Translations under genes and position numbers: made by a program
From: CAZKTF01 sp964555565
GTDB taxonomy: Bacteria > Planctomycetota > JAJSAM01 > JAKLKS01
DNA: 17,694 bases
Direction: 5' to 3'
NCBI GenBank assembly: GCA_964555565.1
Contig: CAZKTF010000054.1
Coordinates: 1 to 17,694 of the forward strand
Shown here: positions 6,473-11,951 of the stretch, in pieces
How positions within the stretch are numbered: the stretch's first letter is position 1
Layout: each line of letters begins with the position of its first letter
Notes under the pieces: model-generated
The model's database searches: none
Told to the model about the DNA's origin: nothing
The model's input: only the letters and a program-made list of their open reading frames with translations

Positions 6473-7746
6473 GCGCGCACCCGCTGCCCCTGCGCCGGAG
6501 GATGGCGATCCTCCTGGCGGTCATCGGCCCCGGGATCATCACGGCCAACGTGGACAACGACGCGGGCGGGATCACGACCTACTCGATCGCCGGCGCCGAC
6601 TGGGGGACCGGCATCCTCTGGACCTTCATCCCCATCGCGGTCCTGCTCGTCGTCGTCCAGGAGATGGTCAACCGGATGGGGGTCGTCACCGGGAAGGGGC
6701 TCGCGGACCTCATCCGGGAGAACTTCGGCGCGCGGGCGACCTTCTACCTGATGGTCGCCCTCGTCGTCACCAACCTGGGCAACGTGATGGCGGAGTTCGC
6801 CGGGGTGAGCGCCGCGGCGCGCCTGTTCGGGTGGAACCCCGCCCTCACCGTGTCCGGCGCGGTGCTGGGGCTCTGGGTCCTCGTCGTCAAGGGGACGCAG
6901 AGGAGCGTGGAGAAGGTCTTCCTCGTGGCCTGCCTCTTCTACCTCGCCTACGTCCTCGCGGGCTTCCTGGTGAAGCCCGACTGGACGTCGGTGGTCCGCG
7001 ACACCGTGGTCCCGACCCTCCCGCCCGCGGGACACCGGACCGCGTGGATCCTGATGGTGGTGGGCCTGGTCGGGACCACCGTGGCCCCCTGGATGCAGTT
7101 CTACCAGCAGGCCGCGGTGGCCGAGAAGGGGGTGCGGCCGGAGCAGCTCAGGTACTCCACCGCCGACACCGTCCTCGGCGGCTTCACGGTCATGATCGTG
7201 GCCGCCTTCATCGTGGTGGCCTGCGCGGCCGCGATCTTCGCGCGGGAGGGGGGCGTCCCGCCCGCGGCGGGGCACCGGATCGAGAGCGCCGCCGACGCCG
7301 CCGTGGCCCTCCTCCCCGTGGCGGGGAAGCACGCCGAGTCGCTCTTCGCGTTCGGTCTCCTCAGCGCGTCCCTCTTCGCGGCCTCCATCCTCCCCCTCTC
7401 GACCGCCTTCTCGGTGTGCGAGGGGCTGGGCTTCGAGACCGGGGTGAACAAGCGGGTCCCCGAGGCTCCGACCTTCTACACGCTCTACGGCCTCCTCCTC
7501 CTCCTCGGGGCCTGCGTGGTCTTCGTCCCCGAGTCCTGGCTCGTCCGGATCATGTTCTACAGCCAGGTCGTCAACGGGCTCGTCCTCCCGCTGGTCCTGT
7601 TCTTCATCGTGCGCCTGGTGCGCGACCGGCGCGTCATGGGGAAGTACGCCAACGGCCGCGCCGGGAACGCCGTCGCCTGGACCGTGAGCGGCGCCGTGGC
7701 CCTGCTCACGCTCGTCTCCCTGGCGGCCCTGGCCTGGAGCGTGTAG
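6469..7746 (+). CDS. NRAMP-family transporter of Mg2+-type (NRMT-like)
   Basis: A 425-residue inner-membrane protein with about 11 hydrophobic helices and the NRAMP (SLC11) fold. GPG (20-22) and the following helix 1 align with NRAMP GPG...DPGN. The metal-site motif DPGN reads DAGG (D31-G34), keeping the aspartate but replacing asparagine with glycine. In helix 6 the MPH motif reads APW (206-208), so the metal-coordinating methionine is alanine. Loss of the Asn and of the soft Met ligand is, as I recall, the signature of prokaryotic NRAMP-related magnesium transporters. I therefore predict Mg2+ import rather than Mn2+ or Fe2+; this is inference from few residues. The GTG start overlaps the upstream TGA and has GGAG at 6457-6460. 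The ATG at 6502 is the alternative, but its GGAGG is too close. Pairing with an MgtE-type sensor supports the Mg2+ assignment. Confidence 0.85.
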   Translation: MSAHPLPLRRRMAILLAVIGPGIITANVDNDAGGITTYSIAGADWGTGILWTFIPIAVLLVVVQEMVNRMGVVTGKGLADLIRENFGARATFYLMVALVVTNLGNVMAEFAGVSAAARLFGWNPALTVSGAVLGLWVLVVKGTQRSVEKVFLVACLFYLAYVLAGFLVKPDWTSVVRDTVVPTLPPAGHRTAWILMVVGLVGTTVAPWMQFYQQAAVAEKGVRPEQLRYSTADTVLGGFTVMIVAAFIVVACAAAIFAREGGVPPAAGHRIESAADAAVALLPVAGKHAESLFAFGLLSASLFAASILPLSTAFSVCEGLGFETGVNKRVPEAPTFYTLYGLLLLLGACVVFVPESWLVRIMFYSQVVNGLVLPLVLFFIVRLVRDRRVMGKYANGRAGNAVAWTVSGAVALLTLVSLAALAWSV

Positions 7747-7748
7747 CC

Positions 7749-7777
7749 TTCGCGGCGTCCCCGGGGGGCCGTATCAT
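7749..7777 (+). promoter_or_regulatory. Candidate promoter of the first PilZ gene
   Basis: TTCGCG (7749-7754), a 17-bp spacer and TATCAT (7772-7777) precede the PilZ ATG at 7819, with a leader of about 35 nt. The -10 is a good match and the -35 weak. Confidence 0.4.
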
Positions 7778-7818
7778 CCCCGTCGGCGTTCCTCCCCCCG
7801 CTCCTCCCGGGAAAACCC

Positions 7819-8115
7819 ATGCCCGAGAAGCGCCGCTCCGTGCGCGTGAAGCGGCACCACCTCGTCTCGGAGGAGGGGCGGCTGTACAGGACGCTGGACA
7901 TCTCGCGGGACGGGATGCTCCTCGAGAGCACCTCGCCGCCGCCCATCGGGGCCCTCGTGGAGTTCCGCATCGCGCTCGGGGAGCACGTCGTCGTCGTGCG
8001 GGGGAGGGTCGTCCGCCACGTCCCCCTCCCCGGGAACCGGACCGGCGTCGGCCTCCAGCTCGAGAACCTCGACCCGGGCACCCGGATGCTCCTGGCGATC
8101 TCCCTCGTGAAGTGA
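7819..8115 (+). CDS. Single-domain PilZ protein (c-di-GMP binding), paralogue 1
   Basis: A 98-residue protein that is essentially one PilZ domain. Both c-di-GMP signature motifs are present: RxxxR at R5-R9 (RRSVR) and DxSxxG at D27-G32 (DISRDG). The C-terminal strands carry GRVVRHVPLPGN and GVGLQLENLDPGTR, shared with the two following genes. PilZ proteins bind cyclic di-GMP and pass the signal to a partner, often in motility, polysaccharide export or gene control. There is no output domain here, so the partner must be separate. It lies 72 bp after the NRAMP gene with its own -10 box and no strong Shine-Dalgarno. It is the most divergent of the three. Confidence 0.88.
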   Translation: MPEKRRSVRVKRHHLVSEEGRLYRTLDISRDGMLLESTSPPPIGALVEFRIALGEHVVVVRGRVVRHVPLPGNRTGVGLQLENLDPGTRMLLAISLVK

Positions 8116-8170
8116 GTCGGGCCGCCGCGCGTCTTCCCGGACTGCGCGGGACTTCTCCCCGGCGGACCGC

Positions 8171-8176
8171 TATCAT
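8171..8176 (+). promoter_or_regulatory. Candidate -10 box of the second PilZ gene
   Basis: TATCAT in the context CGCTATCATCGCC, 54 nt before the ATG at 8231. No convincing -35. It is nearly identical in form to the -10 box before the first PilZ gene. Confidence 0.4.
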
Positions 8177-8230
8177 CGCCCCGGGGGAAGGGGGGTGCGA
8201 GGACTTCGAGCCGCGCGAGGAGGGTGAGCG

Positions 8231-8530
8231 ATGCCCGACGAACGCCGCCGATCCCCCCGGGTGAAGAGCCTGAACTTCGTGGCCCGGGAGGGCCAGGTCT
8301 ACCGCACGCTGGACCTCTCCGCCGAGGGGCTCCTCCTGGAGATGTCCTCCCCGCCCCCTGTGGGGTCGCCGCTCTACCTCCGGCTGGCGGTGGGAGAGCA
8401 GGTCGCGGAGCTCCAGGGACAGGTGGTCCGCCACGTCCCCCTCCCCGGGAACCTGACCGGGGTCGGCGTCCACCTCCAGGGCCTGGATCCGGGGACCCGG
8501 GCGCTCCTCGAGGAGCAGACCCGCGGGTGA
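8231..8530 (+). CDS. Single-domain PilZ protein (c-di-GMP binding), paralogue 2
   Basis: A 99-residue PilZ domain. RxxxR at R6-R10 and DxSxxG at D28-G33 (DLSAEG) are complete, so c-di-GMP binding is expected. It shares KSLNFVA, RTLDLS, GQVVRHVPLPGN and the GTRALL tail with its neighbours. It has a strong ribosome-binding site, GAGGAGGG at 8217-8224, 6 nt from the ATG. It is closest to paralogue 3, and the similarity extends into the leader (GGTGAGCG against GGTGAACG just before each ATG), which indicates tandem duplication of gene plus upstream region. There is no transmembrane or output domain. Confidence 0.88.
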   Translation: MPDERRRSPRVKSLNFVAREGQVYRTLDLSAEGLLLEMSSPPPVGSPLYLRLAVGEQVAELQGQVVRHVPLPGNLTGVGVHLQGLDPGTRALLEEQTRG

Positions 8531-8553
8531 CCCGGCTCCCCGCCCGCGCCGGG
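8531..8553 (+). terminator. Short GC hairpin between PilZ genes 2 and 3
   Basis: CCCGGC (8531-8536) can pair with GCCGGG (8548-8553) around an 11-nt loop, directly after the stop codon. There is no U-tract. It may be a weak terminator or coincidence in GC-rich sequence. Confidence 0.2.
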
Positions 8554-8558
8554 TGTCG

Positions 8559-8564
8559 TAGAAT
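8559..8564 (+). promoter_or_regulatory. Candidate -10 box of the third PilZ gene
   Basis: TAGAAT in the context TCGTAGAATGCATGC, 46 nt before the ATG at 8611. The context CGTAGAATGC recurs exactly before the DUF885 gene at 14808-14817. No -35 is evident. Confidence 0.45.
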
Positions 8565-8610
8565 GCATGCAGGGCCGGCGCTTTCCGAGCCTCGAACGCG
8601 GGGGTGAACG

Positions 8611-8919
8611 ATGTCCGACAATCGCCGTCGAACGACCCGGGTGCACAGCCTCAACTTCGTGGCGCAAGAGGGGCACATGTTCCGCACCCTCGACGTCTCC
8701 AGCGAGGGGATGCTCCTGGAGATGCCCGTCCCGCCGCCGCTGGGGACGCGCATGCAGCTGCGCCTCGCCGTGGGGGACGAGGTGGCCGACGTGGCGGGGC
8801 AGGTGGTGCGCCACGTGCTCATGCCCGACATGAAGGTCGGGGTGGGGATCCACTTCGAGAACCTCACGCCGGGGGCCAGGGCGCTCCTCGCCGCCCGGGT
8901 GGCGGGGGCGTCGGTGTAG
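8611..8919 (+). CDS. Single-domain PilZ protein (c-di-GMP binding), paralogue 3
   Basis: A 102-residue PilZ domain with RxxxR at R6-R10 and DxSxxG at D28-G33 (DVSSEG) intact. It shares HSLNFVAQEG, FRTLDVS, GQVVRHV and GARALLAARV with the two preceding genes. The loop after VRHV has diverged (LMPDMK instead of PLPGN), and the surface between the motifs differs, so the three copies may serve different partners. The ATG is preceded by GGGGGTGAACG. It is the last forward gene before the repeat-rich convergent gap with topA. Confidence 0.88.
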   Translation: MSDNRRRTTRVHSLNFVAQEGHMFRTLDVSSEGMLLEMPVPPPLGTRMQLRLAVGDEVADVAGQVVRHVLMPDMKVGVGIHFENLTPGARALLAARVAGASV

Positions 8920-8922
8920 AAC

Positions 8923-8994
8923 GGCGGGCGGGGTAGACCTCCCCGGGCTCGGCCCGCCACCGGCGGGCCTCGAAACCCCCGGGGAGCCCCGCCC
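8923..8994 (+). repeat. REP-like palindromic element, copy 2
   Basis: Three nested inverted repeats: GGGCGGGG (8926-8933) with CCCCGCCC (8987-8994); CTCCCCGGG (8939-8947) with CCCGGGGAG (8978-8986); and the central GGCCCGCC (8951-8958) with GGCGGGCC (8962-8969) around the loop ACC. The core is the inverted counterpart of the element at 1-70. One stem pair is G-C there and C-G here, a compensatory change. It lies 3 bp after the third PilZ stop. Confidence 0.75.
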
Positions 8995-9012
8995 GTACCC
9001 CCCGAATACACA

Positions 9013-9092
9013 CGGCGGGCGGGGCAAGCCCCGCCCCTACAAAGGCGCCGTTTCCACCGCCGTTGTAGGGGCGACCCTTGGGTCGCCCGCCG
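9013..9092. repeat. Paired, head-to-head REP-like units (BIME-like)
   Basis: Two palindromes in opposite orientation. GGGCGGGGC (9017-9025) pairs with GCCCCGCCC (9028-9036). GGGCGACCC (9069-9077) pairs with GGGTCGCCC (9080-9088). They are joined by the perfect 11-bp inverted repeat CGCCCCTACAA (9032-9042) and TTGTAGGGGCG (9063-9073). The outermost bases, CGGCGGGC (9013-9020) and GCCCGCCG (9085-9092), are also complementary. TTGTAGGGGCG heads are the same as in copy 1. It sits between convergent genes. Confidence 0.75.
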
Positions 9093-9096
9093 TTCC

Positions 9097-9262
9097 GCTC
9101 ATCCTCTTCCGGCGCTCAGTCCGCCTCGCACTCCCCGAGAGGTCAGTCCCCTCGGCGAAGGAAGCTCATCCTCTACTGGCGCTCAGTCCGCCTCGCACTC
9201 CCCGAGAGGTCAGTCCCCTCGGCGAAGGAAGCTCATCCTCTACTGGCGCTCAGTCCGCCTCG
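9097..9262. repeat. 67-bp direct tandem repeat, two and a half copies, running into the topA stop codon
   Basis: Copies start at 9097, 9164 and 9231 (GCTCATCCTCT in each), an exact 67-bp period. Copies 1 and 2 differ at only two positions (TTCCGG against TACTGG). The third is cut after 32 bp at 9262. Each copy contains CAGTCCGCCTCG, which on the minus strand spells Glu-Ala-Asp-stop, the real end of topA in copy 3. Each full copy also holds a hairpin, CCGAGAGG against CCCCTCGG, that could act in the topA 3' end. Confidence 0.9.
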
Positions 9263-11769
9263 GGGACAGACCCCGGTGCGACGGCGTCATCCTCTTCTTT
9301 GGTGGGGGCCTCGAGCGGCATCGTGCCCTTGCACTTCGGGTAGGCGGCGCAGCCGAGGAACCGCCCCCGCCGGCTCCAGCGGACCTTCATCTTCCCGCCG
9401 CAGTCGGGGCAGGACTTCCCCGCGGCCAGCGCGGCGTCCGCGTCCTTCGCCCCGGGGAGGTCCTTCGCGTTGCGGCACTTCGGGAAGGCGGAGCAGGCGA
9501 CGAAGGGCCCGCGGCGCCCGTTCTTGACGACCATTTCGGCGCCGCACTTGTCGCACTTCTCGTCCACCTTCGGTTTCTCGACGATGGAGCCGTCGGCGGC
9601 CACGTCCTTGGCGTTCTTGCAGTCCGGATACCCGGTGCAGGCGAGGAAGCGCCCGCGGCGCCCGGTCCGGATGACCATGGGCTTCCCGCACTTCTCGCAG
9701 ACGTGGTCCGTGGGCTCCGGCGGAGGGAGGACCGTGCCGTCGGCCGCGGTCCGGCGCGTGTTGCGGCAGTCGGGGTATCCGGAGCAGCCGAGGAACTCGC
9801 TCCCCTTCCATACCTTCCGCACCATGGGACGCTGGCACTTCTCGCAGGGGGGCGTCCCCTCCGGGGCCGGGAGGGACTTCACCGGCTTCATCTCCTTCGC
9901 CGCGCGCTTGAGGTCCTTGGAGAAGTCCCGCCAGAACTCCTCCAGGACCTTCTTCCAGGGGATGCGCGCGCCCTCGATCTCGTCCAGCTCCTCCTCCATC
10001 CGCGAGGTGTACTTCACGTCCATGATGTCCCCGAAGAAGGGGACCAGGAGGTCGTTGACCACCTCGCCGAGCGCGCTGGCGAAGAACCGGGCCTTCTCCT
10101 TGCGGACGTAGTTGCGATCGACGAGGGTGGAGATGATCGAGGCGTAGGTCGAGGGCCGCCCGATCCCCTCCTTCTCGAGGGTCTTGACCAGGCTCGCCTC
10201 GGAGTAGCGCGGCGGGGGCTGCGTCTCGTGCCGCACCGAGGCCACGCCCCGGTCCTCCACGGCCTCCCCCTCGGCCAGGGGGGGGAGCTCCACGGCCTCC
10301 GGCCCCTTGTGCGGGTAGGCCCTCCGCCACCCCTCGAAGACCGGCGTGCGCCCCTTCGCCTCGAAGACCGCGCCCCCGGCCTCCACCCGGACCGTCGCGA
10401 TGTCGGCCACGGCGGGCCGCATCTGGCAGGCCATGAACCGTCGCCAGATGAGCTCGTAGAGCCGCGCCTCGTCCTTCTTGAGCAGCCGGGACACGCTCTC
10501 GGGCGTGCGCGCGGGGTCCGTGGGGCGGATCGCCTCGTGGGCCTCCTGCGCCCGGGCCCCGGAGCGGAACCGGTTGGGACGCTCGGGCAGGAAGGACTCC
10601 CCGAAGGCCCTCCCGATGACCTCGCGGCCGGCGCGCAGGGCCTCGTCCGAGAGCGCCACCGAGTCGGTGCGCATGTAGGTGATGAGGGCGACGTTGCCCT
10701 CCGCGCCGAGATCCACCCCCTGGTAGAGGCGCTGGGCCACGCCCATCGTGCGCTTGGCGGAGAAGTGGAGCCGGATGGCGGCCTGCTGCTGGAGGGTGGA
10801 GGTCGTGAAGGGGGGCGCCGCGCGCTCCTCCTTCCGGTCGAGGGCCACGGAGGCCACGCGGAAGGCCGCGCCGCCAAGCCGCGCGAGCAGCGCCCCGGCC
10901 GCCCCCTCCTCGGCGAGGGAGGCCCTCGCCCCGTCCACCTCTACGAGGGTCGCGAGGAACTCCCCGGGGGCGAGCGGCGGGCTCCCCGGGGCCTTGTCGG
11001 GCTCCCGGGGGGAGCCCGACCCCGGGGAGGGCGGCTTCCCTTCTTCAGGGGCCGGGGCGGGCGGCGTGGGCGGCGAGCCCTGCTTCGCGAAGCGCGCCTC
11101 GACGGTCCAGTAGGCCTCCGGCTTGAAGGCCCGGATCTCGCGCTCCCGATCGACGATGAGGTGGAGCGCCACGGACTGGACGCGCCCCGCGGAGGTCCCG
11201 GGGCCGGCGCGCCGCCACAGGAGCGGCGAGATCTTGTACCCCACCATCCGGTCGAGGAACCGCCGCGCCTGCTGCGCGTCCACCTTGTTCTGGTCGATCT
11301 CGCGGGGGTGCTCGAAGGCCGCCTTGATGGCCCGCTCGGTGATCTCGTTGAAGGTCACCCGGGCCCGCTTCTTCGGGGGGATCCCCAGCGCCTCGCAGAG
11401 GTGCCAGGCGATGGCCTCCCCCTCCCGGTCGAGGTCCGTGGCGAGGTAGACGCGCGGGGCGGACTTCGCCAGGGCCCTCAGTTCGCGCACGATCTTCGTC
11501 TTGGAGGGGATGACCTGGTAGGTGGCCTCGAACCCCGCGTCCGGGTCGAACCCGAACTCCGACTCGGGGAGGTCGCGGACGTGGCCCATGGAGGCCTTCA
11601 CCACGTAGCCGCGCCCCAGGTACTTGTGGATCGTCTTCGCCTTGGCGGGGGACTCGACGATGACGAGGCTCCGCCCCGCGCCTCCCGCTTCTTCGCGGGG
11701 CGCGGCCCGGGCTTTGGGCGCGGGGCGCGTCGCGGCTCGCGGCTTGCGGACCGTCGTGCGGACTGCCAT
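9250..11769 (-). CDS. topA: DNA topoisomerase I (type IA) with four C-terminal zinc ribbons
   Basis: An 839-residue enzyme that relaxes negative supercoils by single-strand passage through a 5'-phosphotyrosine link. A basic N-terminal tail of about 33 residues leads into the Toprim domain: VESPAKA with catalytic E39, and the acidic triad in DLDREGE (D112, D114, E118). TSAGRVQSV (192-200) and the active-site tyrosine Y365 in ITYMRTDS follow. HEAIRP and GIGRPSTYA are typical of the family. The C-terminus (about 640-815) has four C4 zinc ribbons (CEKC, CEKC, CDKC, CPDC). The start is the ATG at 11769, with GGGAGG 4 nt upstream; an upstream in-frame extension is low-complexity. Residues about 230-268 are a Pro/Gly-rich insertion, part of which is encoded by a palindrome. 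The last residues (EAD) and stop lie in the 67-bp tandem repeat. It is convergent with the PilZ genes and divergent from the TPR gene. Confidence 0.97.
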   Translation of the reverse strand: MAVRTTVRKPRAATRPAPKARAAPREEAGGAGRSLVIVESPAKAKTIHKYLGRGYVVKASMGHVRDLPESEFGFDPDAGFEATYQVIPSKTKIVRELRALAKSAPRVYLATDLDREGEAIAWHLCEALGIPPKKRARVTFNEITERAIKAAFEHPREIDQNKVDAQQARRFLDRMVGYKISPLLWRRAGPGTSAGRVQSVALHLIVDREREIRAFKPEAYWTVEARFAKQGSPPTPPAPAPEEGKPPSPGSGSPREPDKAPGSPPLAPGEFLATLVEVDGARASLAEEGAAGALLARLGGAAFRVASVALDRKEERAAPPFTTSTLQQQAAIRLHFSAKRTMGVAQRLYQGVDLGAEGNVALITYMRTDSVALSDEALRAGREVIGRAFGESFLPERPNRFRSGARAQEAHEAIRPTDPARTPESVSRLLKKDEARLYELIWRRFMACQMRPAVADIATVRVEAGGAVFEAKGRTPVFEGWRRAYPHKGPEAVELPPLAEGEAVEDRGVASVRHETQPPPRYSEASLVKTLEKEGIGRPSTYASIISTLVDRNYVRKEKARFFASALGEVVNDLLVPFFGDIMDVKYTSRMEEELDEIEGARIPWKKVLEEFWRDFSKDLKRAAKEMKPVKSLPAPEGTPPCEKCQRPMVRKVWKGSEFLGCSGYPDCRNTRRTAADGTVLPPPEPTDHVCEKCGKPMVIRTGRRGRFLACTGYPDCKNAKDVAADGSIVEKPKVDEKCDKCGAEMVVKNGRRGPFVACSAFPKCRNAKDLPGAKDADAALAAGKSCPDCGGKMKVRWSRRGRFLGCAAYPKCKGTMPLEAPTKEEDDAVAPGSVPEAD
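9262..9274. repeat. GGGGACAGACCCC motif at the end of topA
   Basis: This 13-bp imperfect palindrome abuts the third 67-bp repeat copy and lies within the last codons of topA (encoding GSVP). It resembles the ends of the hairpin at 4955-5024 (GGGGTCAGACC) and may be a relic of the same kind of REP element. Confidence 0.35.
10982..11029. repeat. Palindrome inside the topA reading frame
   Basis: Inner arms GTCGGGCTCCC (10996-11006) and GGGAGCCCGAC (11010-11020) are perfect 11-bp complements around GGG. Outer arms CTCCCCGGG (10982-10990) and CCCGGGGAG (11021-11029) are perfect 9-bp complements. The outer arms are identical to those of the REP-like copy 2 (8939-8947 and 8978-8986). The sequence encodes topA residues about 247-263 in a Pro/Gly/Ser-rich linker. 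Confidence 0.7.
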
Positions 11770-11791
11770 CGATCCTCCCGGCGGGGGCGAG

Positions 11792-11820
11792 AGGCTAGGC
11801 GTCGGCCCCTTTCCCAGCAA
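11792..11820 (-). promoter_or_regulatory. Candidate topA promoter
   Basis: On the minus strand TTGCTG (11815-11820) is followed after 17 bp by TAGCCT (11792-11797). Transcription would start near 11785, about 16 nt before the ATG, leaving room for the GGGAGG site. The -35 box overlaps the first unit of a 19-bp direct repeat. Confidence 0.45.
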
Positions 11821-11854
11821 AGGAATCGGGCCCTCGCAAAGCAATCGGGCCCGG
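11817..11854. repeat. 19-bp tandem direct repeat in the topA/TPR divergent region
   Basis: GCAAAGGAATCGGGCCCTC (11817-11835) is followed directly by GCAAAGCAATCGGGCCCGG (11836-11854), 16 of 19 positions identical. It overlaps and lies upstream of the proposed topA -35 box, a natural site for a regulator, but could be a chance duplication. Confidence 0.55.
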
Positions 11855-11918
11855 CGGCCGGACCTCCCCGGTCCGCCGCGCAGAGCCCCCGGATCTCCGG
11901 CGCGGGAAGGTTACCGCG

Positions 11919-11924
11919 TAGGAT
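11919..11924 (+). promoter_or_regulatory. Candidate -10 box of the TPR-protein gene
   Basis: TAGGAT in the context CGCGTAGGATCG. The expected start near 11931 leaves a leader of about 20 nt containing GGAGG at 11941-11945. The TAG of this box is also the in-frame stop that bounds the TPR reading frame upstream, so the coding start must lie after it. Confidence 0.4.
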
Positions 11925-11951
11925 CGACGGTCCGCCGAGTGGAGGAGCCCC

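Noticed and set aside
9097..9262. A CRISPR array
   Set aside because: The whole 67-bp unit repeats with no variable spacers, in under three copies, and no cas genes are present.
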